This document shows, one piece after another, positions 9,686 through 18,470 of a stretch of 64,000 nt of DNA. Made by a program: the position numbers and the translations under genes. The number at the start of each line of letters is the position of its first letter. Position 1 is the first letter of the stretch. Below the pieces are notes generated by a model. The model was not told where the DNA came from, did not search any database, and was given only the letters and a program-made list of their open reading frames with translations. Where the stretch lies: the NCBI RefSeq assembly GCF_002813245.1, contig NZ_PHUF01000002.1:186001-250000 (forward strand). Direction: 5' to 3'. This stretch comes from Novosphingobium kunmingense. Its GTDB lineage: Bacteria; Pseudomonadota; Alphaproteobacteria; Sphingomonadales; Sphingomonadaceae.

Positions 9686-9879
9686 GCGACACGATCCTGT
9701 CCGTCCTCGTTCTGGCCGCTATCGCCATGGTGATCGGAGCCATAGCCTGGTGGCGGCGCGGGATGCGCAAGCAGGCTGCGCTCATGCTTGTTCTAGCGGC
9801 CGTGATGGTCGCCAATGTCGCGATCTGGCTGGCGCCGGTGGACGGTGCTCATGCACCGGCCAGCGGCGCGCTCAGGTAG
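9682..9879 (+). CDS. Small two-helix membrane protein (65 aa)
   Basis: Unrecognised 65-aa protein with two predicted transmembrane helices (about residues 5-23 and 33-52) separated by a short basic loop WWRRGMRKQ, which by the positive-inside rule should face the cytoplasm. It starts at a GTG that overlaps the stop of the DUF937 gene (GTGA), a translational-coupling arrangement, and it ends 4 bp before the convergent hydrolase gene. Coding-like third-position GC and the overlap support it as real. Confidence 0.65.
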   Translation: MSDTILSVLVLAAIAMVIGAIAWWRRGMRKQAALMLVLAAVMVANVAIWLAPVDGAHAPASGALR

Positions 9880-9882
9880 GAA

Positions 9883-10539
9883 TCAGCGGATCGGACAATC
9901 CGGCGCTAGCCGGAAATCGAGGTAGTTGTCGACCGAACGCATCAGGTCGTCCATTTCGGTTTCAAAGAAATGGTTTGCGCGCGGGATTTCCTCGTGATGG
10001 ATCGTGATGTGCTTTTGCGTGCGCAGCTTGTCGACCAGCTTCTGCACCGCGTTGGGCGTCACCACCGTGTCGGCCGCGCCCTGGATGATGATGCCCGAGG
10101 CGGGGCAGGGCGCGAGGAAGCTGAAATCGTACATGTTCGCCGGCGGCGCGACCGAGATGAAGCCGCGGATTTCCGGGCGGCGCATCAGCAACTGCATGCC
10201 GATCAGCGCGCCGAACGAATAGCCGGCGATCCAGGTGGTGCTGGCTTCGGGGTGGATCGACTGGACCCAGTCGAGCGCCGCCGCAGCATCGCTCAGTTCG
10301 CCGATGCCATTGTCGAAGCTGCCCTGGCTGCGGCCCACGCCGCGAAAGTTGAAGCGCAACGTGGCAAACCCGCGTGCGGCGAAATCCTTGTACATCGCCT
10401 GGGTGATGCGGTCGTTCATCGTGCCGCCGGCCTGGGGATGCGGATGCAGGATCATCGCAACCGGTGCGCGGGGGCGCGTGGCAGGCTGGAAACGGCCTTC
10501 GAGGCGGCCTTCGGGACCGGGGAAAATGACGGCTGGCAT
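9883..10539 (-). CDS. Alpha/beta hydrolase, DeoC/YfbB-like small serine hydrolase
   Basis: Cytoplasmic alpha/beta-hydrolase fold enzyme, 218 aa from the ATG at 10539 (MPAVIFPGPEGRLEG); substrate unknown. Motifs: HPHPQAGG after the first strand (oxyanion region), FNFRGVGRSQG, and the nucleophile elbow GYSFGA giving a serine nucleophile. An acidic residue lies in QGAADTVV and the catalytic histidine in ANHFF near the end, so the triad is complete. It matches the conserved bacterial group often annotated alpha/beta hydrolase near Fe-S genes. A longer reading from 10668 is unlikely because its extra 43 residues are low-complexity and overlap the intergenic region with the divergent cysteine desulfurase. 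Confidence 0.85.
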   Translation of the reverse strand: MPAVIFPGPEGRLEGRFQPATRPRAPVAMILHPHPQAGGTMNDRITQAMYKDFAARGFATLRFNFRGVGRSQGSFDNGIGELSDAAAALDWVQSIHPEASTTWIAGYSFGALIGMQLLMRRPEIRGFISVAPPANMYDFSFLAPCPASGIIIQGAADTVVTPNAVQKLVDKLRTQKHITIHHEEIPRANHFFETEMDDLMRSVDNYLDFRLAPDCPIR

Positions 10540-10674
10540 ATGTCGCGCACCTGTTTCTGGGCTAGCCCCCGTCCGCGGCGTCCGTGAAAATCGGCTTGCC
10601 GGCCCGGATGGGGCTATCTTGAAGAAGAGTGCGCTATATAGAAACGAAGCCCTGAAAAGCAACGACAAGCGACC

Positions 10675-11778
10675 ATGCCCGCCGAATTCATCTACCTAGA
10701 CCACCAGGCAACGACGCCTCTGGCGCCCGAAGCGCGCGCGGCAATGCTGCCGTGGCTGGCTGGGCCGGAAAGCATGGGCTTTGCCAATCCGCACTCGATG
10801 CACAAGGCGGGAAGGGCCGCCGCCGCCGCAGTCGAGGTCGCGCGCGAACAGGTCGCCGCGCTGCTGCCCAGGGGCGGCCGGGTGATCTTCACCAGCGGCG
10901 CGACGGAGGCGCTGAACCAGGCGATCCGCACCGTCGTGCGCCCAACTGATCGGCCCGGCATCGCGCGGTCGGCGATCGAACATTCTGCCGTGGTCAATCC
11001 GGCACTGGCGACCGGCGCGCCGGTCCAGGAACTGCCCGTCGGTCCCGACGGGCTGGTCGATCCCGAGGTCGAGTTTGCGCAAGGCACCGGGCTGGTCGCG
11101 GTCATGCAGGTCAACAACGAGATCGGCACGATCCAGCCGGTCAACCGCCTGGCCGATCGCGCGCACGAGGCCGGCGCGCTGTTCCTGTGCGACGCGGTGC
11201 AGGGCGCGGGCAAGATTGCCCCACCCGAAGGCGCCGACCTCATCGCGATTACCGCGCACAAGCTTTACGGGCCCAAGGGCATCGGCGCGCTGTGGGTGCG
11301 CGACGGAGTCAAGGTCGGCGCGCTGATCGAAGGCGGAGGGCAGGAGAGCGGGCTGCGCTCGGGCACGCTCAGCCCAGCGCTTTGCGCTGGCTTCGGCGCG
11401 GCAGCGCGGCTCGCGGCCGAGCGGATCGACGCCGATTTTCAGCACCTGTCGGGCCTTTCGTCGTTGGCCCGTTCGATCCTGGCGCGCTGGACCCTCAATG
11501 GCAGCGACAGCGCCCGCTGGCCGGGCAATCTCAACCTGCGGCTCGAAGGCCTCAACTTTCCGCGCCTGCTGATGGACTGCCGGCATATTGCCTTTTCGGC
11601 CGGTTCGGCTTGCGGAAGCGGCACGGGTGCGCCAAGCCGGGTGCTGACCGCTATCGGGCTGGAAGCGGGCGAGGCGCGCAACTCGATCCGGCTCGGCTTC
11701 GGGCGCTACACGACGCGGGACGAAGTTGCAGCGGCGTGTGCGTCGCTGGAAGCTGCCGCACAGGCACAGGGGGCGTGA
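10675..11778 (+). CDS. Cysteine desulfurase (NifS/IscS-like aminotransferase class V)
   Basis: PLP enzyme that takes sulfur from cysteine for Fe-S clusters or thio-modification. The 367-aa protein starts YLDHQATTPL, has the PLP-binding lysine Lys196 in AHKLYGPKG, and the persulfide-forming Cys313 in SAGSACGSG, with the ESGLRSGT and NSIRLGFGRYTT motifs typical of the family. It is shorter than IscS and resembles the NifS-like group. The next gene, a [2Fe-2S] ferredoxin, overlaps by one base (TGATG), which points to an Fe-S assembly role. A specific symbol is not assigned because iscS and other desulfurase names cannot be separated from sequence alone. Confidence 0.93.
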   Translation: MPAEFIYLDHQATTPLAPEARAAMLPWLAGPESMGFANPHSMHKAGRAAAAAVEVAREQVAALLPRGGRVIFTSGATEALNQAIRTVVRPTDRPGIARSAIEHSAVVNPALATGAPVQELPVGPDGLVDPEVEFAQGTGLVAVMQVNNEIGTIQPVNRLADRAHEAGALFLCDAVQGAGKIAPPEGADLIAITAHKLYGPKGIGALWVRDGVKVGALIEGGGQESGLRSGTLSPALCAGFGAAARLAAERIDADFQHLSGLSSLARSILARWTLNGSDSARWPGNLNLRLEGLNFPRLLMDCRHIAFSAGSACGSGTGAPSRVLTAIGLEAGEARNSIRLGFGRYTTRDEVAAACASLEAAAQAQGA

Positions 11779-12110
11779 TGATCAGGATCGTGTTTGTGAC
11801 GCCGCAGGGAAAGAAGATCGAAGCGACCGGCGAGGTCGGCGATCTCCTGCTCAAGGTCGGGCAGGCGGCAGGCCTGCCGCTCGAAGGCACCTGCGAGGGG
11901 CAGATGGCCTGTTCGACCTGCCATGTCGTCATCGCGCCGGAGTGGTTCGACAGATTGCCGCGCTCCAGCGACGATGAGGAGGACATGCTCGACCTTGCCG
12001 CTGGGGTCACCCGCACCAGCCGCCTGTCCTGCCAGATCGAACTGACCGAAGACCTCGACGGCCTAGAGGTGCGAGTGCCCGGCGAAAGCCACGACATGCA
12101 GCGCCGCTAA
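11778..12110 (+). CDS. [2Fe-2S] ferredoxin, adrenodoxin/Isc type
   Basis: Small electron carrier of 110 aa. The cluster ligands are visible as C-x5-C-x2-C in CEGQMACSTC and a fourth cysteine in RLSCQI about 36 residues later, the spacing of adrenodoxin/Fdx-type ferredoxins. The acidic stretch SSDDEEDML between them is the usual partner-docking region. Its ATG overlaps the stop of the desulfurase gene by one base, so the two are translationally coupled. It probably supplies electrons for persulfide reduction in Fe-S assembly; this role is inferred from the pairing. Confidence 0.94.
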   Translation: MIRIVFVTPQGKKIEATGEVGDLLLKVGQAAGLPLEGTCEGQMACSTCHVVIAPEWFDRLPRSSDDEEDMLDLAAGVTRTSRLSCQIELTEDLDGLEVRVPGESHDMQRR

Positions 12111-12182
12111 AGGCAACCAGCGGCGGAAAACCCTGTCCGGGCTGTGGCGGCCCCTTCGCCGCGTTGCTAGGGCACAGTCGCG

Positions 12183-14468
12183 ATGAGTACCGATCTGACC
12201 GAGCCCGATCCTTTTGACGCCATCGTCGACGCGCCGTTCGATTCCGCGCTGTCGCAACGTTACCTAGTCTATGCCCTGTCGACGATCACCGCGCGCTCGT
12301 TGCCCGACTTGCGCGACGGGTTGAAGCCGGTGCATCGTCGCCTCCTGTGGGCGATGCGGCAGTTGAAGCTCAATCCCAACGATGCGTTCAAGAAATCGGC
12401 CCGCGTGGTCGGCGACGTCATCGGCAAGTATCACCCGCACGGCGATGCCTCGGTCTATGACGCGATGGTGCGCCTCGCCCAGGATTTCAGCCTCCGCTAT
12501 CCGCTGGTCGAAGGGCAGGGCAACTTCGGCAACATCGACGGCGATAACGCCGCCGCCTACCGCTACACCGAAGCGCGGCTGACCAAGACCGCGATCCAGC
12601 TGATGGCCGGGCTGGACGAGGGCACGGTCAACTTCATCCCGACCTACAACGGCGAGGAGGAAGAGCCAGAGATCTTCCCCGGCCTGTTCCCCAATCTTCT
12701 CGCCAACGGCGCCACCGGCATCGCGGTGGGCATGGCGACCAGCGTGCCCAGCCACAACGTGGCCGAGATCATCGACGCCACGCTGCTGCTGATCGACAAC
12801 CCGCATGTCGAGCACGCGCAGTTGATGGAGGTGTTCAAGGGGCCGGACTTTGCCACCGGCGGGGTCGTGGTCGACAGCGCCGAGGCCATCTCGCGCGCCT
12901 ACGAGAGCGGCAGGGGCGCCTTCCGCGTCCGTGGCCGCTTCTCGACCGGGCGGGGCGACGACGGTTCGTGGGAGGGGAGGGGGATCGAGAAGCTCGGCGG
13001 CGGGCAATGGCAGCTCGTGATCAGCGAAATCCCCTACATGCTGCCCAAGGGCAAGCTGATCGAACAGGTCGCCCAGGCAATCGCCGACAAGAAGCTGCCG
13101 ATCCTCGAGGACGTCCGTGACGAAAGCGACGAGCAGGTGCGGCTGGTCTTCGTGCCGAAGAGCCGCAACGTCGATCCCGAGCTGCTCAAGGAATCGCTGT
13201 TCAAGCTGACCGATCTGGAAACGCGGTTCAGCCTTAATCTCAACGTGCTCGATGCCACGCGCACGCCGGGCGTGCTCGGCCTCAAGCTGCTGCTGCAGGA
13301 ATGGGTGATCGCGCAGATCGACATCCTGCTGCGCCGCAGCCAGCACCGTCTGGACAAGATCGCCGCGCGGCTCGAGCTGCTCGAAGGCTACATCATCGCC
13401 TATCTGAATCTCGACCGGATCATCGAGATCATCCGGACCGAGGACGAGCCCAAGGTGCTGATGATGGCGGAATTCCAGCTGAACGACCGCCAGGCCGAAG
13501 CGATCCTCAACATGCGGCTGCGCAGTCTGCGGCGGCTCGAGGAAATGGAGCTGCGGCGCGAGCGCGACGAGCTGCTGGCCGAACAGGAAGAACTGCAAAA
13601 GCTGCTCGACAGCCCGGCCCGCCAGCGCACCCGGCTGAAGCGCGACCTCAATGCGCTGCGCAGGGACTATGCCGAAGACACCGTGCTCGGCCGCCGCCGC
13701 ACAACGATCGCCGAAGCCGCGCCGACAGTCGAATTCAGCATGGACGCCATGATCGAAAAGGCGCCGGTCACGGTGATCCTCTCTGCCAAGGGCTGGATCC
13801 GGGGCGCCAGCGGGCACGAGCCCGAAGGCAAGGAGTTCAAGTTCAAGGAGGGCGACGGCCCCGCCTTTGCCGTCCATGCCCAGACCACCGACAAGCTGCT
13901 GATCGCCTGCGACAACGGGCGGTTCTACACGCTGGGCTGCGACAAGCTGCCCTCGGCGCGCGGCTTTGGCGAACCGATCCGCACCATGGTCGATATCGAT
14001 GCCGGGGCAGAGATCGTCGGCGTGCTGGTCTACAGGCCGAAGGTACAGCTGCTTCTGGCCAGCAACCAGGGCCGGGGCTTCGCGGCCGAGGCGGACGAAC
14101 TGCTTGCCGAAACCCGCAAGGGACGCGGCGTGATGACCACCAAGCCGGGGGTCAAGCTGGCCGTCGTGCGTGAAATCCCGCCCGAGCACGATCACGTTGC
14201 AGTGGTGGGTGACAACCGCAAGCTGGTGCTGTTCAGCCTGGAAGAGCTGCCCGTTCTCGCCAAGGGGCAGGGCGTGACCCTGCAGCGTTACCGCGACGGC
14301 GGCATGGCCGATGCGACGACGCTCAAGCTGGATGAGGGGCTGAGCTGGAAAATGGGCGGCGATACCGGCCGCACCCGAACCGAAAGCGACATGCGGCTGT
14401 GGAAGGTGGCGCGCGGGGCCGCCGGACGTCTTCCGCCCAACGGCTTCCCGCGCGACAACAGGTTTTAG
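12183..14468 (+). CDS. parC: DNA topoisomerase IV subunit A
   Basis: ATP-dependent type IIA topoisomerase subunit that decatenates chromosomes with ParE. The 761-aa protein has the breakage-reunion domain with active-site Tyr128 in YRYTEARL, the QRDR segment [15 protein letters not shown], coiled tower region around residues 400-490 ([15 protein letters not shown]), and a C-terminal beta-pinwheel. Aligning from memory with E. coli, the QRDR positions equivalent to Ser80/Glu84 are Ala and Asp, a difference relevant to quinolone contact. Its last 61 bp, encoding [19 protein letters not shown] and the stop, are repeated at 14875-14935 (see repeats). Confidence 0.97.
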   Translation: MSTDLTEPDPFDAIVDAPFDSALSQRYLVYALSTITARSLPDLRDGLKPVHRRLLWAMRQLKLNPNDAFKKSARVVGDVIGKYHPHGDASVYDAMVRLAQDFSLRYPLVEGQGNFGNIDGDNAAAYRYTEARLTKTAIQLMAGLDEGTVNFIPTYNGEEEEPEIFPGLFPNLLANGATGIAVGMATSVPSHNVAEIIDATLLLIDNPHVEHAQLMEVFKGPDFATGGVVVDSAEAISRAYESGRGAFRVRGRFSTGRGDDGSWEGRGIEKLGGGQWQLVISEIPYMLPKGKLIEQVAQAIADKKLPILEDVRDESDEQVRLVFVPKSRNVDPELLKESLFKLTDLETRFSLNLNVLDATRTPGVLGLKLLLQEWVIAQIDILLRRSQHRLDKIAARLELLEGYIIAYLNLDRIIEIIRTEDEPKVLMMAEFQLNDRQAEAILNMRLRSLRRLEEMELRRERDELLAEQEELQKLLDSPARQRTRLKRDLNALRRDYAEDTVLGRRRTTIAEAAPTVEFSMDAMIEKAPVTVILSAKGWIRGASGHEPEGKEFKFKEGDGPAFAVHAQTTDKLLIACDNGRFYTLGCDKLPSARGFGEPIRTMVDIDAGAEIVGVLVYRPKVQLLLASNQGRGFAAEADELLAETRKGRGVMTTKPGVKLAVVREIPPEHDHVAVVGDNRKLVLFSLEELPVLAKGQGVTLQRYRDGGMADATTLKLDEGLSWKMGGDTGRTRTESDMRLWKVARGAAGRLPPNGFPRDNRF

Positions 14469-14469
14469 G
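14409..14469 (+). repeat. Left copy of parC 3'-end direct repeat
   Basis: This 61-bp segment, the true last 19 codons plus stop of parC plus one base, matches 14875-14935 at 59 of 61 positions in the same orientation. The two differences, at 14423 (C versus G) and 14465 (T versus C), are both synonymous third-codon positions (Ala GCC/GCG and Phe TTT/TTC). The identity begins at an Ala codon and ends one base after the stop. This fits an attachment-site-like duplication at a gene 3' end. Confidence 0.9.
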
Positions 14470-14791
14470 GCTTTGCGGTCAGTTTTTCGACAAGGTCACG
14501 CGGTGGTTCGATGCCCTTCGCGAGGTGATCGGAAATCTCTGTTTGTGATGTGATGAAACTTAGCCGGAAAATTATCAGGCAATGGTAGAGCCCGAACAGC
14601 GCAATGCCAGCCAAGCCAATCGCTGTTGCCGGACGCCTTGAAAGGCTATCGGCGCCCCACGCGACTAGCAACATACAGCCCACTGGGAGGGGATACAGCT
14701 TAAACGGGGGCGCTTGAGGGCTAGCACGCAAAAGCCCCTTGTCTGCCCATGCCAAATCAATCCAACGGTTAATACCTCTGAGCATGGGCAT
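14465..14791 (-). CDS. Hypothetical small membrane protein inside parC-end islet
   Basis: Unrecognised 108-aa open frame. Two hydrophobic segments are visible (about residues 32-50, [17 protein letters not shown], and 57-77, [18 protein letters not shown]), flanked by polar ends, suggesting two membrane helices and a cytosolic tail. The stop codon (TAA, 14465-14467) overlaps the parC stop on the other strand, so it is completed by the junction with parC. No clear ribosome binding site precedes the ATG at 14791; the third residue is an alternative ATG. Lower GC than the neighbours and location between direct repeats suggest transferred DNA; it may be a gene fragment. Confidence 0.45.
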   Translation of the reverse strand: MPMLRGINRWIDLAWADKGLLRASPQAPPFKLYPLPVGCMLLVAWGADSLSRRPATAIGLAGIALFGLYHCLIIFRLSFITSQTEISDHLAKGIEPPRDLVEKLTAKP

Positions 14792-14874
14792 GGATTATCG
14801 ACACCCGACCATTTGATAAATTACAAACGGTGGGATGGTAATGGAATTCTGCCGTACCCGATGAAAGGAGTGCT
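14470..14874. mobile_element. Lower-GC islet bounded by parC-end direct repeats
   Basis: A 405-bp segment between the two parC-end repeats. By hand count 14521-14580 has 26 G/C of 60, against 38 of 60 for parC at 14341-14400. It holds only the minus-strand 108-aa frame and no integrase, transposase or inverted terminal repeats that I can see. The layout (gene 3' end, foreign DNA, second near-identical 3' end) is what site-specific integration at a gene end leaves. The segment could be a remnant of a larger integrative element or a mini-element moved in trans; this is inference. Confidence 0.55.
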
Positions 14875-14935
14875 GCGCGCGGGGCCGCGGGACGTCTTCC
14901 GCCCAACGGCTTCCCGCGCGACAACAGGTTCTAGG
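14875..14935 (+). repeat. Right copy of parC 3'-end direct repeat
   Basis: Second copy of the terminal parC sequence. It would encode the same peptide ending NGFPRDNRF and a TAG stop but has no upstream parC frame, so it is not a gene. The two mismatches to the left copy are silent, which suggests this copy (or the other) evolved under coding constraint in another parC before arriving here. It is followed one base later by the stop codon of the convergent secreted-protein gene. Confidence 0.9.
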
Positions 14936-15331
14936 TCAGTTCTGGGCGGTGGCGGCCTTGGTGCCGGCACCTGCGCGGGCATCTGCCAGCTGCTTTGCCG
15001 TTACCTTGAGCGCGACCCCGCCAGCAGCGCCAGCGGTGAACAGGTCCTTCTTGAGGGCAAAGGTGGTGCCGTTGTCGTCGACGATCACGTTGCCGCTGGC
15101 GTCGAGCGCCTTGACCGTGCCGACGCTGGTGCCGTCCGCGCTCTTGACCTCGCTGCCGACCGCGAGGTCGACGCTGGCCGCGGCGGCGGGCGTGGCAGGC
15201 GTGGCAGGTGTGGCCGCCGTGGCAGTGGCCGCGCCCGCGACCTCGGCTCCGGCCTGCTGCGCGCTGGCGGGAATGGCGCCAAGGCCAAGGGCAGCAAGGG
15301 TCGCAGCCGCGAAGGTGTTGATTTTACGCAT
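14936..15331 (-). CDS. Secreted small protein with signal peptide (131 aa)
   Basis: Predicted periplasmic protein of unknown function. From the ATG at 15331 (MRKINTFAAATLAALGLGAIPASAQQ) it has a clear Sec signal peptide with AxA cleavage after about residue 24. An Ala/Thr/Pro-rich spacer with repeated ATPATPATP follows, then a compact domain with VGSEVKSADGTSVGTVKALD and GTTFALKKDLF. The latter resembles PRC-barrel-like beta repeats, where properties such as charge are set through short strands, but this is tentative. The upstream extension to 15424 is not supported. Confidence 0.7.
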   Translation of the reverse strand: MRKINTFAAATLAALGLGAIPASAQQAGAEVAGAATATAATPATPATPAAAASVDLAVGSEVKSADGTSVGTVKALDASGNVIVDDNGTTFALKKDLFTAGAAGGVALKVTAKQLADARAGAGTKAATAQN

Positions 15332-15476
15332 GGGGATCAGTCCTTTGTTTCGCCCCCCTGTCTGCTTTGGGGCTAGCGGGCACAGAGCAAAGGCGGCAAC
15401 CGCCAAACGGTCGGATCGGGCCATAGAAGGGACCGGTGGAAAGGCGCCTGCACGGTCCTGCGGCGGGCCGAGAGCG

Positions 15477-16133
15477 TCAGTCGACGGGCGGTTGCGGGTT
15501 CTTCGGCACCAGAATCAGTGTCCGCCCTTCGACCCGCCAGCTTGCCAGACGGGACAGCAGGTTCATGCCGATCACGTTGGTCTGGCCGAGCGCGGGGGCG
15601 ATCACCGTATCGAGGTTGCGCGCCGCGACGTTGCCGAAGCGCAGTTCGTCGATCGAAGCCATTTTCGCGGGCGTCGCCCCGTTGGCTGTCTGCAACATGA
15701 CCGAACGGCCAAGCGCAGTCGGCGCGATTCCCGCCGCATCGGCCGTAGCTGGCGAAATCGCAGTGAGAGTCGCGCCGGTATCGACGAGAAAGCGCCGATC
15801 GACCCCGTTGATCGTCGCCCGGACCCAGAAATGCCCGTCGGGCGCAAGTGGAATGCGCGTTTCCCCGCCGACGATGCGCTGCTCTTCGAGCCCCGCGATG
15901 GCGAGCGAGATGTCGCTGTTGGTGGTCAGCCGCGCCGCCTGCGCGATGGTAAGCAGAAGAACACCGACCAGCGCCAGGTTGCCTATACCGCGCAGCGACT
16001 TGCCCAGCCACGGCACCGCGCGCATCAGCATGGAGCCGAGCACGGACACGAAGATCGCCAGCAGCGCGATCAGCAGCAATGGTTGCTGCAACAGGAACTG
16101 GAGCAGTTCGGGCAGGTTCATGGATTGGGCCAT
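15477..16133 (-). CDS. Membrane-anchored retropepsin-like aspartic protease (TIGR02281-like)
   Basis: Putative clan AA aspartic protease of 218 aa, anchored by two N-terminal hydrophobic helices (about residues 17-37 and 48-66). The catalytic motif is FLVDTGATLTAIS (about residues 114-126, Asp117), with the second conserved segment NVIGMNLLSRL. One D-T-G motif per chain implies an active homodimer, as in retropepsins. The protease domain is predicted to be periplasmic; substrate unknown. It lies just after cca on the same strand with a 33-bp gap, so may be co-transcribed. Confidence 0.85.
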   Translation of the reverse strand: MAQSMNLPELLQFLLQQPLLLIALLAIFVSVLGSMLMRAVPWLGKSLRGIGNLALVGVLLLTIAQAARLTTNSDISLAIAGLEEQRIVGGETRIPLAPDGHFWVRATINGVDRRFLVDTGATLTAISPATADAAGIAPTALGRSVMLQTANGATPAKMASIDELRFGNVAARNLDTVIAPALGQTNVIGMNLLSRLASWRVEGRTLILVPKNPQPPVD

Positions 16134-16166
16134 AGCATGACGCGTCTTTCGCTGCGATGACCGGGC

Positions 16167-17333
16167 CTAGCCGCCAAGTTCTTCGTCCAGCATCTGCGCC
16201 ACGCGCTTTGCGTCGGGAAAGCCTTCGGCGATCCAGCGCGCCTCGACCGCCTGAAGAGTGCGCGCCACCTGTGGCCCTGCCTTGACCCCGCGCGCGACGA
16301 TCTCGCCACCCTTCAGTGGGAAGACCGGGATCGTCCAATCGTCCAGCGCGGCAATGTCTTCGTCAGCCAGCAGCAGCCGGTCGAGCGCCGCGTTGCGGCC
16401 CAGCCTGTAGGCCAGGGCGCGGGCGTCGGGTTCGCTGCCGTTGCGCGCCGCGGCGAGCGCCAGCCGCTTCTTCTGCGCGCCGGACAGGCGGAACCGGCTG
16501 GCGACGCTTTCGGCCAGGTGTGGGTCGGCAGGCAGTATCGAGGCGAGCCGGCGCAATGGATCGGGGGCAACGCCTTGGCGGCGTTCCTCTGCGATCAGGC
16601 GGGCGAGGGCCGGCGCATCGGCTTCGGGCAGGACCACAGGCAACACGCCCAGTTCGGCCATGCGGGCAACGGTCGGCGCCGGGTCGGCAAGGCCCAGCAG
16701 GTTCATCATTTCCATGCCGACCCGCTCGCGAGAGAGGCCCTTCAACGTGGCGGCAAGTTCGGCGCAAGCCTGCTCTGCCGCAGGGTCGGCGGGCTGCGAG
16801 CCGAACCGCGCCTGGAACCGGAAATAGCGCAGGATGCGAAGGTGATCTTCGCGGATGCGTTGGCGAGGGTCGCCGATGAAGCGCAGTCGCCGCGCCGCAA
16901 GATCGTCCCGCCCGCCGAAATAGTCATAGATCGCGCCGCTCTGCGGATCGGCATAGAGCGCGTTGATGGTGAAATCGCGCCGCGCGGCATCGTCCTGCCA
17001 CTCGGTCGCGAAGGATACGGTGGCGCGGCGGCCATCGGTGCTGACGTCGTGGCGCAGCGTCGTGATTTCGACGGGGCCTTGCGGGAGGACGGCGGTGATC
17101 GTGCCGTGCTCGATCCCCGTCGGCACCGGCAGGAAGCCCGCCTCGCGCACCCTGGTCATCACGGTCCTGGGGTCAAGCGGCGTGGCAAGGTCGATGTCCT
17201 TTACCGGCAGGCTCAGCAGCGTATCGCGTACCGCGCCGCCGACATAGCGCGCATTGTCCGCACCCAGCGCGGCGACCAGCGCGGCCAGATCGTCCCGCGT
17301 GGTCCAGTCGGCGGGGGGAAGGCGCTCTACCAC
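16167..17333 (-). CDS. cca: CCA-adding tRNA nucleotidyltransferase
   Basis: Adds or repairs the 3' CCA of tRNA. I start at the GTG at 17333 (VVERLPPADW, 388 aa), which overlaps the stop of the upstream Nudix gene by 7 bp and has GAGG 5 nt before it. The nucleotidyltransferase head shows YVGGAVRDTLL with the metal motif KDIDLAT, then DAARRDFTINALYAD and the flexible loop RLRFIGDPRQRIREDHLRILRYFRFQARFG, all typical. The C-terminal part is the RNA-binding helical region. A much longer open reading to 17939 is shadow of the Nudix gene. Operon: DUF1285, CoA pyrophosphatase, cca. Confidence 0.94.
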   Translation of the reverse strand: MVERLPPADWTTRDDLAALVAALGADNARYVGGAVRDTLLSLPVKDIDLATPLDPRTVMTRVREAGFLPVPTGIEHGTITAVLPQGPVEITTLRHDVSTDGRRATVSFATEWQDDAARRDFTINALYADPQSGAIYDYFGGRDDLAARRLRFIGDPRQRIREDHLRILRYFRFQARFGSQPADPAAEQACAELAATLKGLSRERVGMEMMNLLGLADPAPTVARMAELGVLPVVLPEADAPALARLIAEERRQGVAPDPLRRLASILPADPHLAESVASRFRLSGAQKKRLALAAARNGSEPDARALAYRLGRNAALDRLLLADEDIAALDDWTIPVFPLKGGEIVARGVKAGPQVARTLQAVEARWIAEGFPDAKRVAQMLDEELGG

Positions 17334-17911
17334 GCGATCCTCGTCGACAGGTTGGCGATGATCGCCGCGGTCACGCCCCAGATCCGATGTTCGTGCCACA
17401 TGATCTCGATATAGAACCGTTCGATCCCCTGCCAGTGCACCGATTGGCGCACGTGGTTGGCGGGATCGAAGACGAAATCGACCGGCGCCTCGAACCATTT
17501 GGCCACTTCGGTGGGGTTTGGACGCAGCTCGAGGTCGGGCGGCACGACGGCGATGACCGGAGTCACCGCATAGCCGGTGCCGGTGCGATAGACGTCGCTT
17601 TCCCCGATTACCGTGACCTGCGCCGGGTCGATGCCCAGTTCCTCGTTCGCCTCGCGCAGCGCGGCTTCGATTGCGGTCTCGCCGGGATCGATCTTGCCGC
17701 CGGGAAAGGCCACCTGGCCCGGATGCGCGCGCATGGTCGAGGGTCGGTGGATCATCAGGAAGCCGGGCCGCTCGCTCTCGGTCACTGCGGCGAGGACGGC
17801 TGCAGGGCGCAGGCTGTCGGGGAGGTCGCGGTGGTCCTGCTGCAGCGCCTCGACGGGGCCGGCGTGACCCTCGGCATGGAGTTGGCGCAACCGCTCGACC
17901 AGATGGCTCAT
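17327..17911 (-). CDS. Nudix hydrolase, CoA pyrophosphatase (NudL-like)
   Basis: Predicted to split CoA or its derivatives into phosphopantetheine and adenosine 3',5'-bisphosphate. From the ATG at 17911 (MSHLVERLRQL) it has 194 aa. The Nudix box is GGKIDPGETAIEAALREANEELGI, intact with REANEE, and it is preceded by MRAHPGQVAFPGG, the CoA-pyrophosphatase-specific sequence. The ATG overlaps the stop of the DUF1285 gene (ATGA), and its own stop overlaps the cca start. Tight coupling of the three genes suggests one transcript. Confidence 0.9.
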   Translation of the reverse strand: MSHLVERLRQLHAEGHAGPVEALQQDHRDLPDSLRPAAVLAAVTESERPGFLMIHRPSTMRAHPGQVAFPGGKIDPGETAIEAALREANEELGIDPAQVTVIGESDVYRTGTGYAVTPVIAVVPPDLELRPNPTEVAKWFEAPVDFVFDPANHVRQSVHWQGIERFYIEIMWHEHRIWGVTAAIIANLSTRIAW

Positions 17912-18447
17912 CGTGGCACCAGGGAAAAGGCCAGGCCAAGGCTTGTTACCGCAAGTTCGGCGTCGGCCAGATCGACAAGTTGCAACCACGTGCTGCGGTT
18001 GAGCCGCGCTTCGGTGCCGTGGCGCACGGCGAGATAGACTGCCGGGAGGTCGGCATCACCGCGCACCACGAGCGGGTGATCGGGGCCCGCGATCACGGTG
18101 TCGTCGGTGTTAAGCCGGAACACGAGTGCGCCGTCTTTTCGCGTTACGTCGGTGGCGATGAAGGCTGCATCCTCGACCGCGATGGATTGCTTATCGGCAG
18201 GGGTGACCAGCCAGTGCTGCCCGTCCGCGTCGCGGCGCAGCAGGCTGGCAAAGGCCCGGACCATCGCCGGACGGCGGATTTCGCCACCATCGTGGAACCA
18301 GCGTCCGTCGGACTTGATCACCATCAGGCTATCGGTGCTGGACTGCGGCTCCCATTGGTCAACCGGGGGGAGCTTGCGCGCGGCTACCAGCTCGGCAACC
18401 TCGGCCAGCGACAGTCCGGCAATGTCAGGGGGTGGCAGGTAAGGCAT
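17908..18447 (-). CDS. DUF1285 domain protein
   Basis: Conserved 179-aa alphaproteobacterial protein of unknown function. Recognised by IKSDGRWFHDGGEIRRPAMVRAFASLLRRD (split here at about residues 44-73) and the following WLVTPADKQSIAVEDAAFIA region, then GDADLPAVYLAVRHGTEARLNRSTW. The fold is known to be a beta-rich two-domain structure; no catalytic residues are established. First gene of the DUF1285-Nudix-cca operon and coupled by a 4-bp overlap to the Nudix gene. Confidence 0.88.
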   Translation of the reverse strand: MPYLPPPDIAGLSLAEVAELVAARKLPPVDQWEPQSSTDSLMVIKSDGRWFHDGGEIRRPAMVRAFASLLRRDADGQHWLVTPADKQSIAVEDAAFIATDVTRKDGALVFRLNTDDTVIAGPDHPLVVRGDADLPAVYLAVRHGTEARLNRSTWLQLVDLADAELAVTSLGLAFSLVPR

Positions 18448-18470
18448 CGCTCATCCGATGCCAGATCGGC

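Noticed and set aside
12264..14195. A 643-codon frame antisense to parC
   Set aside because: Shadow of parC; the composition mirrors its codons and it has no recognisable domain.
16167..17939. A 590-aa version of cca beginning at 17939
   Set aside because: The first 200 codons are an out-of-frame shadow of the Nudix gene; the CCA-adding enzyme fits from the GTG at 17333.
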